A stretch of 64,000 nucleotides of DNA from Hofstenia miamia (lineage: Eukaryota; Xenacoelomorpha; Acoela): NCBI GenBank assembly GCA_004352715.1, contig SCFE01000094.1, positions 1,509,200 to 1,573,199 of the forward strand, in the 5' to 3' direction. Under the pieces are notes generated by a model. It was not told where the DNA came from. It searched no databases and worked only from the letters and a program-made list of their open reading frames with translations. This document shows, one piece after another, positions 23,735-36,185 of this stretch; position 1 is the first letter of the stretch, and every line of letters starts with the position of its first letter. A program made the position numbers and the translations under genes.

Positions 23735-24660
23735 CAATGCTATCTAGTGGTGATGTAATTACTGAATCATTAATGTTTACAAGGGCCAATTTTACAATGA
23801 TTCATATACTTGCTCTAGTGACTCATTTATGTGGCCAATTTCATTACATTTTTATTAATATACCTGGCAAATTGCTATATCACACGTTTTTTAGTTTGCA
23901 TGCTTACTCTTCTTTGTGTACATTAGCTAACTAATAAGTGCTTACATTGTGTTTTGTAATGATACATTGCTGACTAATAATTTTCCTATCTGTAAAAATT
24001 TCCATGTACAAATTCACTATTTTCTATACATTACATGCAAAAAGATACATTTTGTTTTTCAAGTACATTGCTATTTCATTGTAAAAATTCCATATGTTTA
24101 ATTTGTTATTCACAAATACAAAACAGAATAAATATTCATCATACTTAAACATTACCAGCATATGATATATAGACTTATATGATAAAGACCATTTTGCTTT
24201 CCAAAAAATTACATTTGCAATGCTATTTTACAAAATTTAGTTTGTTCTTTCAGGGACTATTCATTACATGCAAAGGGTTACAATTTATTTTTCAAATACA
24301 CTGCTATTTTCAATGTAAAATTTTGTACATTTGTAATGATTAACATAACTATATAAAATTATTCTAATTTAATTCATTTTCACTAATGCAAATAGAAAGT
24401 GTTTTTTCATTAAACAATTAGGTGTTGAAATTAAACTTTTTTTGTTTTGAAAAAATGAGATTAGTTAAATGTAATAACAAAATGTTTGAATTATGGACAT
24501 TGTTAAAAATTGTAATGTTTAGTGTAGATGATAAAACAAATTCATTATTTTCTGAATAAATCAAATCTAGTTTATGCAAAAACTTGAATTTCCAATAGTT
24601 AAATATTTTTTTAAAAATGCATGGGTAAAAAACCCACATTTTTAAAATAATACAAAATAT
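23735..24660. repeat. Dispersed AT-rich repeat, family R
   Basis: Shares long blocks with 55030-55770: GTGATGTAATTACTG, CTTGCTCTAGTGACTCATTT, TACATTACATGCAAA, CTGCTATTTCATTGTAAAAA, CATACTTAAACATTAC and ATATAGACTTATATGATAAA. Within each copy a unit of about 100-200 bases is itself repeated in diverged form. It is non-coding and probably a degenerate non-autonomous transposon or old satellite-like repeat. Confidence 0.6.
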
Positions 24661-25439
24661 ATTTATATTCTATATGGTTCAATTATAAAGATGGTACATT
24701 TACACTAGCAAATTTGTCTATTAGTTCATCTAATCTTTGCCATCATCATCTGGTAGGCATGTATTTCTTCATTCATTGTGTATCCAGCATCTGTTTGCAT
24801 GTCCATGATTAATTTAAGTTGAGATTTAGACACTGTGTTTTAGTACATTGGCTATTAGCAAATAAATAAATAATTCATCATTTTTATCACTCTCAAATTA
24901 AAACACAATTATTGCAAATTGGGGAATATATTTAGAAAATCATTTCACATCTCTATTGTCATCATAGAGACTCCCCCCCTCTACTTGAATACACTCTCTA
25001 TTATTTTAATTAATATTAACAAATGAAAAGTTAATTACATCGCATAAATGTTTTTGAAATGTCTTCTATGATTTAACAGTGTGCATTGTAATTCAATGTC
25101 TGCTTTTCACCATTGAGTGTTTTGCTTCAAGACACAGCATTTGAAAGCTTTTAAAATGTAGAATGTGAGAGGAAGCATCCACAATTACATAGAGAGTGAG
25201 GAAACTTCCAATGTGAGACTAAACAATGTGTTAATGTCATGTGTTTAATATTCTCTCCACTACTGTTTGTTTTCATGAGAAATCATCCATCAATGTATGA
25301 AACCATTTTTTTCAATTATCAAATGATGCATTATATATGAGAGATGTCAACAAGCTAAAATAACATTTAAATCTCATATTACAATAAAATGTTTTACATA
25401 ATAGACAGATAGTAATAAGAAGAAATTGATTATAGTGCA
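24661..25439. other. AT-rich spacer, nothing recognised
   Basis: No coding or structural feature stands out. Confidence 0.4.
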
Positions 25440-26600
25440 CCCAATACTTTTTTCTTTTGATGGGTCAACAGTGGGACTAAAATACATTTTAATTTTAACA
25501 AATTGATGAAAATGTTTTTACCTCTAATTGTTTTAAACCATTACAATAGTGGTGAAGGAGCTTTTTCAGTAGATCAATGTAGGGAAATTGCTTATGTTAG
25601 ACACAATAATTTTCTCTTTTTAATGGGGTGAGGATGGGACTAAATACATTTTTAATTTTAACATACTGACAATAATATTTTTACCTTGAAATGTTTTAGA
25701 CCAAGTCAGTCACAATGGTGAACTGGGTGTAGTTGGTGAAACTAAATAAACCATAGCAAAATATAAAATTAATTTTCTTTTACCATTTTATCAAATGAGA
25801 TTTGTCAGTAGTAAGGAGGCATTTTTTATCAGTTGATGGTAGAAAATTTTTTTTTGAACAATGGAGAATCTAAAATAAACCATAAACAAAATATATATTT
25901 ATTTCCAGTATACAGTTTTTCATTGTATGAGATTAATCAGCAGCAAGGAGGCATTTTTTGCAAAAACAATCAAATGGAGGCATACATCAATCAAATGGGA
26001 ATCTCTAAACAAATCATTACATGTAATATACTTGTAAAATATTATACCTGAGTGTAACAAACAAATGTTTTTGAAGGAGACATTTTTTCTAAATTGCAAG
26101 GAATATAATTTCCTCTTGCATTGAAACTAAACACGTGTATATAAAGTAAACATTGAAAAATAGTTTGTACCATTTTGCATTGTGGGACATTGTGGGAAAA
26201 GCATTTTTCAAAGAGTTGGCAAGCAAACAATCAATTGGAATCATATGTCAATCAAATGGAAATCTCTAAACAAACCATTATATGTAATAATACTAGTGAA
26301 ATATTATACCTGAGTGCATCAAACAAATGTCTGTGAGAGGTTTTTATTATTATGTGGGGAATGTAATTTCATCTTGCATTGAAACTAAACACATGTAAAT
26401 AAAGCAAATGTAGGAAAATAGTTTATACCATTTTGCAAGATACAAACACATAGACACAGAGCAAAGAAAGAATTTGTTTCAAAAAGTTGATGGGGCAAAC
26501 AATTGACTGGAGGCATATATCAATCAAATAGGAATCTCTAATCAAATAATTATGTGTAATAATACTAGCAAAATATTATACCTGGAGATGGTATAACAAG
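25440..26600. repeat. Diverged tandem repeats
   Basis: Three kinds of duplication are visible. A unit with GGACTAAAATACATTTT and TTACCTCTAATTGTTTTA near 25440-25560 recurs at 25600-25730. A unit with AGGAGGCATTTTTT at about 25820 recurs near 25948. A longer unit with AATCTCTAAACAAA, GTAATAATACTAG and AAATATTATACCTG occurs three times, near 25990, 26255 and 26525, a spacing of about 265-270 bases. The opening ACTTTTTTCTTTTGATGGGTCA resembles 54935-54960, linking it to repeat family R. Confidence 0.7.
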
Positions 26601-27070
26601 CATGTAGACATGGTGATGTGACAAGCTAGTAGATAAACACTAACAATATCTAAATGAGAAAAGTTAATAAACTAATAACAAAAATATCACATTTACCATA
26701 CATGGAGACTTGAAGCAGGTACAGAGACAGGGGATGGGAGAATGCATGGAGAATATATTACTAAGTATCAGAGTATAAAACAATAATTATTAAAATGTGT
26801 ACAATATAAATTTAGTATACATAGACACAGACATTTTACTCCATCATCAATCAGTGTAGAGCTGGGGGATGGCAAATTAATCTTTATGATATCTATACAA
26901 AAATTGTAACATTATAAACACACACATATTAAATTACCTTTATGCCCATATGGCAATGTTACTATGCTATTAACCAGATAGTGCTTGTTGTCATAGCATG
27001 AGAGCCCAATACAATTAAATGTTTCCACACTGATTGAGTGCATATGTGAGTGTGTTCCAGTCATTGGCCT
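26601..27070. other. Spacer downstream of the Polinton polymerase
   Basis: The sequence has no recognisable frame. It may include the decayed C-terminal end of the polymerase and flanking Polinton DNA. Confidence 0.4.
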
Positions 27071-27753
27071 TCATATGTTGCCTTCTTCCAGCAAAATGGA
27101 TTTGAACAGATAAGAATACATCATCTGCTTTACAGAATGGGTCACACCTCTTGCACTGGCCTTCTCCAATATTTTTTTACTGTCATCTGTATACTTGATT
27201 AAATAGAGTTTCAGCTTAAGTGTCATGACCCGTGTTAGTAGACCTCTGGCCAATTCATCATTAACTTTCAAGTACACCTTTTTGTTTACATTGCTATATA
27301 AAGGTGAGCTCATAGGGTAATTTGAAAAGTCACAATGATGTGAGAGTGGAGCTAGCTCAGTGTACAAATTTTCTGATTTAATTTTATAAAGGAGTGAGTC
27401 TGTATCAGAATACAACAGTGTTATTCAATTATTAAAAGATGGTTTCATTATTTCATAGTGAAACTTGAACATTATTAGTTTGGACAAATCTAACACCACA
27501 ATTCCTATGTCATTGGGATAATCCCACAAAATGTCTTTTTGTCCTAGCATAACCTGGACTAAATCATTGCTAATAATATTATAGATTTAAATCCATGCTT
27601 CTTTATAAACTTCTCCACAGATTTCAAATCATGTGCAAACTTTATATTCATGCTCTTCTTCAAGTTCTCCATAAATTTTCCAAAAACTGCATTCAACATT
27701 AACTTGTAGAACAACTTTTCAAAGTTGCTAGGCTTACATATAGGGAATAACAA
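27071..27753 (-). pseudogene. Polinton family-B DNA polymerase, C-terminal palm
   Basis: Two minus-strand segments carry the catalytic core of a protein-primed type DNA polymerase B. The upstream one (27753-27559) contains KLFYKLMLNAVFGKFMENL, polymerase motif B (K-x3-N-x-x-YG type). Between them the DNA still encodes VLDLSKLIMFKFHYE. The second (27415-27071) begins LYSDTDSLLYKI, motif C with both catalytic aspartates, and goes on to NYPMSSPLYSNVNKKV and ASARGVTHSVKQ. This combination is typical of Polinton/Maverick elements, large self-replicating animal transposons. Stops and shifts separate the pieces and an LTR interrupts the gene upstream, so it is inactive. Confidence 0.85.
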
Positions 27754-27754
27754 C

Positions 27755-28193
27755 TGTTAACATCAATTGATTTGTACATGCACTTAAAACAACACAATGC
27801 AAATATAATATGCCCTTGGTGTACTTGAATACATGGCAATTACATGTTATTATATCTTATTAAATGAGCTGAGATAAGAAGAACACTGAGCTAAATTTGT
27901 TTTATTGAGCTAGAAATTAATACTAGAGACACACAATTAGCACTTTGGCTGGTAAGGATGGTTTTTCATGATTTGGCTTCAGTGTGATGCTGTGTGAATT
28001 GGTTGCTATCTTGAATACCGTCTTGAGGAATGGTTTCAGTTCTTTCTATAGTGAAATTGGCAAACTACCAATGTTTGTTTATTTTGTTGGAATACTGTTT
28101 GCTCTTGGCAATGGTAAATCTTTGCAACCTTCAGTCACTACTATGTGTTATCCAGTGCCACTTGAGCTGCTAGATCTGCCTTGTGATTCTACA
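27755..28193 (+). repeat. Element A-type LTR fragment in the polymerase
   Basis: The plus strand resembles the right half of the solo LTR at 28645-29556: TGAGCTGAGATAA, TTTATTGAGCTAGAAATT, GAGACACACAATTAGCA, GGATGG, GCCACTTGAGCTG and the terminus GATTCTACA. It splits the Polinton gene between motif B and the upstream finger region. The left border next to GGGAATAACAA is approximate, and no target duplication could be assigned. Confidence 0.7.
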
Positions 28194-28372
28194 AGAGTGT
28201 GTCAACTTTTAAATAATAATTGTGAATATCTTTAAATGCTTTACAATTGACTATAACCCAGGTCTTTTCACATTTGAAATCCAGCTGCTCTTGCATTATG
28301 GGAATTTTACTGGTCAATGTGTTTCACCAATGCTCCAGATCTGGTAGCCCCACTTAATTTAATTTGTTAAAA

Positions 28373-28630
28373 CTATTTAAACCAGGAATAAGGGAATTGG
28401 CCTTTGCCTGCAGAAAATGCTTCTGCCTTCTGTTTGCACATTCCATCTCTTAAAAATTGATATTTTTCAGCCCCAATAATTCTAACAAGATTTGACAAAG
28501 TATCAGTTATGAATTGATAGCTGTCTAAAAATCTGACCTCTTCATAAATGGGTTTGTAAATTCTGTGCTTATCATTATATCTGCCTCCATGCACCATCAA
28601 ACTTAGAGAAAGAAAACCTCTTATGTACAT
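28373..28630 (-). pseudogene. Polinton polymerase, exonuclease-to-palm region
   Basis: The 85-codon segment has VRFLDSYQFITDTLSNLV followed by KGQFPYSWF. In Polinton polymerases this FIDS-F-F-..SL--LV block and the KG-FPY box lie just after the exonuclease domain and before the catalytic palm. The segment sits between the two inserted LTRs. It is co-linear with the parts at 27071-27753 and 29595-30480 and is evidently the same broken gene. Confidence 0.75.
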
Positions 28631-28644
28631 GGTACAGATGATAC

Positions 28645-29556
28645 TGTAGAGTCACTCAGGGCCCTATTTTTTGATTTTATTATTTGGCACTCTGAAAATA
28701 GTGTAATGTCTTTTTGACATCCTTTTTTGATGATTAGGTGCTATCAATTTGTATCAATTTCTTTAATTCAATTTGTTCACATTTTTTACTGTAGTTATTT
28801 GATAGAATTTGTCCCCTCAGTTTAAATTAAGTGTGATTGCTCATTTTAACTTTGCAAGGGAAATTTTGTTTAAAACTGTAAACAGTATCTAGGTAATAAT
28901 TTACAGATTTTGTAAAAATATCTGAGACAACTGTAACAAAGTGCACAATAAATTTGTCTTCCTTCAACTGTGTTTGATCTTTTTCACTTTTATTATCTAG
29001 TAACCCCTTTTACATTTATCATCAAAGACTTGGTTATGATAACTATTTCTTAAGATCAGGCAACAATTCAGAAGGAAACTGCATTGGGTCTAGGGTGCCA
29101 AATAGCTCCTTAACAGTGACAGCCTGAATTGTGGTTGCTTTAGGTTATGATTAGGTGTAGGGAATAACAACTTCAAATATACTATGCCATTGGCAAACAT
29201 GAATGCACAGCAATTATGTGGTTTTTGCTTACTATTTGTTTACATGAGCTGAGGTAATAGAACTCTGAGATAAATTGTTTATTGAGCAAGAAATTTCAAC
29301 TTGAGACACAATTAGCAGCTTGGGAAGTAAGGATGGCTTCATGGATATGGCTTTAGCATGATGCCATGTGAATTGGTCACTGTTGGAGTTCTTTATGGAA
29401 TCTCTGTGTTTATTAGGCAAATCAGTGAACCACCAATGTTCTTTCTTTTGTTGGAATGCAGGTCACTCTCTGCTATTGTAAACTTTGCAAACTTTGATCT
29501 TAACTCTTGAGTTTCCCTGTGCCACTAGAGTAGCCAGAGCTCCCCATGATTCTACA
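28645..29556 (+). repeat. Solo LTR of element A family with ATAC target duplication
   Basis: The 912 bp segment begins TGTAGAGTCACTCAGGGCCC and ends CCCCATGATTCTACA; it is the inverted counterpart of the LTR at 21540-22748 without the nested 285 bp element. It is flanked by ATAC on both sides (28641-28644 and 29557-29560), a 4 bp duplication as expected for Ty3/Gypsy integration. No internal element sequence remains, so it arose by LTR-LTR recombination. It interrupts the Polinton polymerase and is younger than it. Confidence 0.92.
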
Positions 29557-29594
29557 ATACTTTCTCCCCAACTCTCATTCTTAAACTTTTAACA

Positions 29595-30490
29595 TTAAGT
29601 GCATGTTGTAGTTGCTCCAATTATGCATGAAAATTGGTGTGAATTAGGACTTTGATTTAAAATGTTGCAATCATTATGTGCAATGCCTCTAATTTTACTG
29701 CTGGAATGGCAATGGTCTATAACTTTGATGTCTTTATTTTCAAATGCATTGTTGCAAAATACACAATTTATTGCTGCTGTCAACCTTGTTTTTCACTGAT
29801 CTTGTGAAATAATTAAATTGTGGTGTTTTTGTTTCAATTTATACAAATGTTTTGCCAGCTCATGTAAATGGTCCCATGTAATGGTTGGTTCTGATACTCA
29901 ATTGCTTGGCTAAATTCTCTTGAGTTTTGAATCCAGACATACATTTAGGGCAAAAAAATTATGTTTCTATTTTTAAGAAATCTTAGACATAAATTCAAAT
30001 CTGTGATGGCTAAATAGTGGCTCTTATCATCTTCTTCTTCTATTAGGAGAACATCATTAAGTGATAGAGGGAATGTTAACCCAGTGTATTTTAGTGATGA
30101 AAGAAATTTATTCAAATGTGTTATCTGACATTGATCTTTAATTTTTGGCTGAAGGCATGCTATGACACTGTAAACAACACATAAATTAGCTTGACTGGTT
30201 TTTGGGTTTACTAGAAACTTATTTCTCTTAATGTAATCTGCTAAAGGAATATATGATCTGCCTCTGGTTGGCCTGTATTTCAAAATGTAAAGCCCTACTC
30301 TATTTATGACTTTTAGTATAAACCTGCTTCAATTTGTAGCATACATGCAGATGTAATTCACAATCTCATCAACCAATTGGTAGAAATTGGCATAACTTAG
30401 ACCTAATCTAAACACTGACATGGGTGAAAATGTTGGATAAAGTACTGTCACGTTTTCTTCATCATTATTCTGTGGCTTAACCATCTCTAT
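29595..30490 (-). pseudogene. Polinton polymerase, N-terminal region with HNH-like motif
   Basis: Starting near 30490 the minus strand encodes LGLSYANFYQLVDEIVNYI, then KYRPTRGRSYIPLADYI, NLCVVYSVIACLQP, GLTFPLSLNDVL and SHYLAITDLNLCLRF (29945-30283), and after a break CVFCNNAFENKDIK and VIDHCHSSSKIRGIAHNDCN (29595-29783). The last is a Cys-Cys/D-H-C-H/H-N zinc-binding HNH-like motif. These blocks in this order are characteristic of the long N-terminal extension of Polinton/Maverick-type polymerases in invertebrates. Several stops interrupt it. Integrase, capsid and protease genes of a full Polinton were not recognised nearby. Confidence 0.8.
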
Positions 30491-30843
30491 CTCACACTTT
30501 AAATAAATTTAGCATGCTTTCATCAAAATGTTTATGGAGTGCTGGTCAGCTACCAAAATAAGTTTTGCAATAAATGTAGAAATTAACCATTGTACACTAT
30601 GCCTGGCTCTTAAATACAATCTTACAATTTGGGCTCAGGGGTTAGAGTACACACACAGGAAATATTGAATCTTTGGTCTAAATAGACCATGTATTAGTAA
30701 ATGGGGAAATATCAACTCAAACAATTTTTAAACAAACTTTTAAAAAAACATGGAATAGAATAATTTTGTTTTAACATAACACAATCATTTTTAAATCTGT
30801 AAAAAATATAACCAATAAGTAAAAAGGCAAAGTATGAAATATA

Positions 30844-31444
30844 CATGGTGAGCAAAAAGTAATGCCTGATCTTTGCACAGTAATTTGACTTGAAAGTCAG
30901 TGACAATGTTGAATTGGAAGTTGACCATGCACTTGCAAGTTTTAGGCTCTCTAGGTGCAAGCATGCATATGTGTCTTCCAATTGATTATTCAATGTGAAC
31001 AGTGTTCAGACAGACTTTTCCTTCAGCTATAAACTTGATATGGTTAAGAATGAAATTTTGTCACTTTTCCTTGCCTTGCTATAATGGCTGTGTGATTTAC
31101 TAAAGAGCTGCTGTGAAATTTTGGATAGGAGGATGAGACCCTATTGAATTCTCAGCCAGATCACCTGATTTAACTCCCATGGATTTTTTCATGTGGGGAG
31201 TTTTAAAAGATCTTGTTTATTCCAGGAGATCTCATACACTAACTGATCTTTAAGATGTCATTACCACCCAGATGAGAATAATTAGTATTGAAATGTGTGT
31301 GAAAGTGTGCCAATGTGTTGTTACTTGATTGGAACTGTATATCAAGCACAATAGGGAAAAGTTTGAACACTTTTAGTTGACAATCTTTTCATCTTTCTGA
31401 AAATAAATATTATTAAAATCAAGCATTACTTTTTACTCACCCTG
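30844..31444 (+). mobile_element. Internally deleted mariner-type transposon
   Basis: Imperfect inverted ends CATGGTGAGCAAAAAGTAAT (from 30844) and, on the other strand, CAGGGTGAGTAAAAAGTAAT (from 31444) are each flanked by TA. Within, the plus strand from about 31140 encodes the C-terminal part of a DDE transposase: ARSPDLTPMDFFMWGVLKDL, VYSRRSHTLTDL, and the tail KFEHF. The N-terminal two thirds are missing, as are the first catalytic residues, and a stop follows TLTDL. At 601 bp it is about half a normal mariner length. A full-length enzyme from elsewhere might still recognise the ends. Confidence 0.85.
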
Positions 31445-33162
31445 TATACATAAACATGTAGCACATTGTGGGGAAAAAAATTGGCAATGTATTGTAACAA
31501 TTAAAAACATGTATTCACCCAAAAACAGGTAATTAGATAACAACAGACATTCAAACATGCATATGTAATCAAACAAAGTATGCACAATCATTAATAATAA
31601 CTCTTTTTGTAAAAACAATAATTACATTTAATGAATAAAGTGTTAACAATGCCTATTGAGAAAAACAGCATGCTTTACCTGTGTTGAATGTCTAATAGAA
31701 TATAGAAAATTTTTAAAATGTAAAACAATACAATGTATAGCATTTAAATCATTGTGCATGCATAAATATAAAAAAATACATGCACATAGCAATCTTGTAA
31801 CACATTAAATAATTAGTAATTATCTAATAATCTTTTTCATAAACAAGAAATAAACTGTGAATGAGAGGATAAAATTCATTTTATGCACACAATGTCTATA
31901 TGGAGAAAGTGAGAAAAAAATTATAATTGTAGCAAATTAAAATTTTTCCATAGAATTCTAAATTATGCCATGTGTGCTAGAAATACTTTTACTTTTTTAA
32001 ATTAAACTTGAAATATTTGGACACACACTTGTGGTTGTATAACACATTTTCAAAAAATAGCACTAGTGTGGGAATAAAACATCAATTGGAATTCATACAA
32101 ATCAAGTCAGCAAAAAATAGAAATAATAAACTGACATTACACACATTACCATCAGTAATGATTTTTCAAAAAATATGACATTAATTTGATTGGAAAGCAA
32201 TCAGCACTGCAAAGACACTAGTTGTTTTCCACTGATATGACAAGTAAACATGAAATCAGATATTTGTTTTATTAATTTCACACTTGATTTTAAAAAAAGG
32301 ATGAGCAGTAAATATATATCACAACATTTAAATAAAAAAATATCATGGTATAATTAATTATGTTTTTACTATTCCTCTAAAATTTAAGAACATTGACAAG
32401 TGAGCTGCATTATTTAAATGAAAAAAAACCTAGTGTGTTTTTAAAATGCAAAGAATAGTAAACACAAATTTCAAAGTTAGAAAAGCATGCTATTTGGTCT
32501 ACTCATGTGGTGGTGTTAGGAGTATTGTTAACTGGGGATGTGGTGATGAATCTAGCCAATGTACTTGGTTGATCATTGCCATACCAAATCTGGGAATTTT
32601 TGTGATCATATTCCAACATCATTTGGTCAATGCAATCCTCAAAGGTTTGACTTCAGTAATCAAAATTCATTGGACACAAATTCATTTGTTGGTCTTTGGG
32701 CATTATGTCAAAGCTAAAATCAATTGTTTAATAAATATAGAAAACAATAAATAAATGTTTTAGGTCAAAGTGGAAAAAGGCAATATTATAAAAATAATGC
32801 TGACATTTGCTCATCAAATGAAATGTCTAGTATCTTTATAAAGATTATCCTCAATGATTTGGGAGAATTGGGAATTCCAGTCTGACAAAAAATCACTAAT
32901 GTTGTTAAAAGACATTTTTTAAAAGTAAATGTAGTTGATGCAAAAAAAAGTTTTGTTCAAATCAAAACTAAATTAAGAGTGAGAAGATTTTAAAAAAATT
33001 AGCCACTAGGTAGAGATATAAACTAATAAGTAATGTTCTGCTAAATACATTTAGAAAAACCTTTTAAGTCTTTTTTCTAAAACACTTTACAACATTTCTG
33101 TCATAAATGTTGACAGTTTGTGCTAAATTAATAAAGAAGCTTTTAAAATTGAGTACATTTCA
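31445..33162. other. AT-rich spacer with one weak coding remnant
   Basis: Mostly featureless. On the minus strand at about 32750-32500 a frame reads CPMNFDY, stop, then FEDCIDQMMLEYDHKNSQIW and NDQPSTLARFITTSP. It looks protein-like but I recognise no family; a transposon origin is likely. Confidence 0.35.
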
Positions 33163-33412
33163 AGATTTCCATTGAATGAGTTCCACCTCTCAGCTCAGTG
33201 AAATAACTTATGTGTGCCCTATCCTAGCTCAGTGCTTACTCAAGGCTTGACACAAATTGACTTAGTCTCAATTTGTAAATTGTAATATATACTTGCAACC
33301 TCAATTGTAAGTAGCTGCAATTATGTAATTTGCCATTACCAAAATATATTGGCTTTGTTTAAATAAGATACATAAATAGCAGCTTCCTAAGCTACATGTA
33401 ATAATTGATACA
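33163..33412 (-). repeat. Element B LTR fragment
   Basis: Shares CTCAGCTCA, CTTATGTGTGCCCTA, AGCTCAGTGCTTACTCAAG, ACTTGCAACCT-like sequence and ACCAAAATATATTGGC with 50300-50537, in the same orientation, ending at GATACA where the other LTR ends CTACA. The part next to the primer site is missing. It is clearly more diverged than an intact LTR pair would be. Confidence 0.8.
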
Positions 33413-33599
33413 TACAAGGTTACATTATTGGTCAAATTATAGTCATTAATTTGGATCTAGTTTAATATAAATGCAAAATCCTACATTTGGCTTACTAGCC
33501 TTATATTGAATTCATTATTGGTTGTACATGTAAGAAAAGATCAATAGTTAGCTAAATGGAAATAAAAACTCCTAATTATATCTCTAACTTAAGTGCAGG

Positions 33600-34330
33600 T
33601 TCATGGCTTTGAAGAAGGAACCTAGAATTGTTCCCTTTATGGGGAATTTTGTATTGTCTCCTCAATTAACCTTAAACTATACATTCAATAGAGCATTAAG
33701 TATTTCTGGTAAAATTGTAGAATCTGTGAAAAAATTCAAATATTTGGATGTAATAATAGACAATAAGCTTAAATTTAACTATCATATTTAATCCATATGA
33801 AGAAACATGGCAATGGGCATTAAGGGTATTTCAATTTTAAGTATGGTTGTTGACACTAAAATGAAATAACTGCTGATGAATGCATTGGTTGTGAGTAATT
33901 TTAAATATTGTTGTGTTTTGTTTAATGGAATTGACTGCTCATTATCTAAAGATATCAATTCCCAAATTAGATGGGCAAACAAAATATGTACAAGTAAAAA
34001 CTTGAATGATCACAAAACTAGTATTTTCTACTCCATTTGATATTTTTCTTCAACAAACTCTGGAACATTATTAACAGACATATGCTGTATGATAGAGTAG
34101 AATTTCCTTCTTTTCCCAGTAATTTAATAAATAAATGAACGTCTACAATAGGAAAAGTAAAATTTAAAAATGTGTTCTTGAAAAATTCATTTATAAATTT
34201 TACAATAGAAATCTGGAAGAATCTTCCAATTAAAGTTAAACAACTGAGAGAAAGATGAAAATTTAAATCTGAAATTGGTGCATATCTGACTTCACATTAT
34301 ATTACAGAAATTGGTGAATCAGCATGAAAA
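33600..34330 (+). pseudogene. LINE reverse-transcriptase C-terminal fragment
   Basis: The plus strand contains VESVKKFKYLDVIIDNKLKF, the palm-to-thumb junction of non-LTR reverse transcriptases, then in broken frames ALVVSNFKYCCVLFNG and RWANKICTS. It resembles the thumb of the remnant at 3860-5215 (KYLGSVLDNRLKF) and may be the same or a sister family. No catalytic box or endonuclease is present. Confidence 0.65.
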
Positions 34331-35329
34331 GCAATAGTATGATATATGCTATCTTAATTATATCTATTTTTTGTAATATATCAATTTTTTGTATGTTATT
34401 GTTCTACACCTTCTTTATCTTCTTTGTTATTTCATATTTTGTGTTTATGACGCAATTATTGAAGTAGTACCTGCAATAGTGGAATGTAATAGTTACAACT
34501 GCTACTCTAATACAGATTTCTTCTTCTTCTTCTTCATCTTCCTGTTCTTCTTCCATTGTTTTAATTTTATTTATGCCAGAAATGAATACATATAAATAAG
34601 TATAAACAATTTTTATTTGCACTCCTATTAGATTGTTGACATAATTACCAAATTCTTTTTGTAATATATTATTTTATCATGTAACTTGTTTCACATTGAC
34701 TCTTAGAAATACAAAACCTGTAAATCAGAAAATTTTATAATTCAGTTTATATTAAAAACTAAAAAATGTATCATAAAAAGTCCCATTTAAAAATCACAGC
34801 AACAATGAATCCAACAGTTGCCAATGAAGTGCATAAAAAGTACACTATGAACATAATTCTGTCTAATACTTTAGCTAGAAAGGACCACTGTTCTTTCACT
34901 TTATTACCTTCATTGGAAGAGACAGTTGAGTTCTTTAAATTCTGCACTTTTGAATGGATATTTTGTAAAATCTAAAAATATCATCAACTAATCTTGTTTC
35001 TCATCTAATCACGCCTAATTACTCTGCAATAGTTATAATTATCATTTTTAAGTTGATGGATAAATTTTAAAAAGAAGCATATGCTTTTATTAAGATATTT
35101 TGACATGCTACTGCCATTATCACACTGGTTCCCAATATAATTTCACAAAACATCAAAAAATTGATCTCATGATGATTAGTTGAAAATAATTGAATGCCTT
35201 GTTGAAAACGTTATATGTATATTAGACTTCACATGTCTTAAAGTGTTTTGATAATGATGATTACCTCTTATGTTTGTATTCTTGTTAATTTCTGGATGCC
35301 TTTCCAATGTATTTTGCATTAGTTAAGGA
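34331..35329. other. AT-rich spacer with TTC microsatellite
   Basis: A TTC/CTT run lies at about 34519-34555. Frames of poly-Phe or poly-Glu over it are repeat artefacts. No gene was recognised. Confidence 0.5.
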
Positions 35330-35960
35330 CATAATGTCGTCATTCCATCTCTCATATCATTTCTATATTGATGACACAGATATTTACCCCAGTGGCAATT
35401 GACACTCCAATATTACTTGCAAACACCATACAGAATATGAATGCATGCCTAGCAGCTATATCAGACTGGATGAACAAGTATATCCTGAAGCTGAATGCAG
35501 AAAAACCGAATTGATAGTCCTTCACTCATAAAACCATACAAAGCCATTAACATGCTAATGGCACTAATCCACCCCTCTTCATCCGTCAAATACCTTGAAA
35601 TAGCAAATCAACCAACACCTCTTTTTCCACAACTACATCTCACAGATATTACAATCAGGATTCTACAATCTAAAAAAATTCGATCTGTGAGTAAACAGCA
35701 AATAATTGTTTTTAGCAATGATAAAAATTCTCATACATACCTTCATAACTTTGCAAGTCAATAACTGTAATAGCCTTCTCGTCAACATGCCAGACAGGGA
35801 AGCATGGTGTATCCAACAGATACAGAATTGCGCTACTCATCTAGTCACTCACCTCTCACAATACAATAATGTGCAGATAAAATATAATGTACAAAGTTCT
35901 TCTCTTGACATTTAATTGCATAATCTCTACCTCTCCTTCATACCTCAGTAACATCATTCA
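35330..35960 (+). pseudogene. L2/CR1-like LINE RT fragment
   Basis: The plus strand near 35355-35385 encodes FYIDDTDIY, a form of the YADDT catalytic box, followed about 25 codons later by NACLAAISDWMNKYILKLNA, then EKTELIVLHS with one frame shift near 35505. This spacing of YADDT, a helix with ISDWM, and LNA-KTE is typical of L2/Rex/CR1-type elements. Downstream frames are degraded (VNNCNSLLVNMPDREA, IQQIQNCATHLVT, matching the L-N-CNSLL-GLP...-LQ-VQN-AAR thumb motif). Only this C-terminal piece is present. Confidence 0.75.
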
Positions 35961-36185
35961 ATTCTACCATTCACCATGACACATGAGACAGGAAAAGGCG
36001 AGGTAACACACCATCAAGATGGCTTGAGTGAGACAGGTCGCACATGGGGAGATATCACTTGCCCACGGCTGAAGCCTCTTTGTTCAGTGACCCCCTCTCA
36101 AATTGGTGATATGAATTCGCTTTCAGTAGCTGATAAATTATTCCACGCCACCGCCATCGTGTAAAATCATGCAACGCCAATGCCT

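Noticed and set aside
32446-32754. 102-codon plus-strand ORF
   Set aside because: It lacks motifs; the complementary strand reads more protein-like (DQMMLEYDHKNSQIWYGND) and is listed only as a weak remnant.
34389-34622. Acidic or Phe-rich ORFs around 34519-34555
   Set aside because: Products of the TTC microsatellite, no conserved context.
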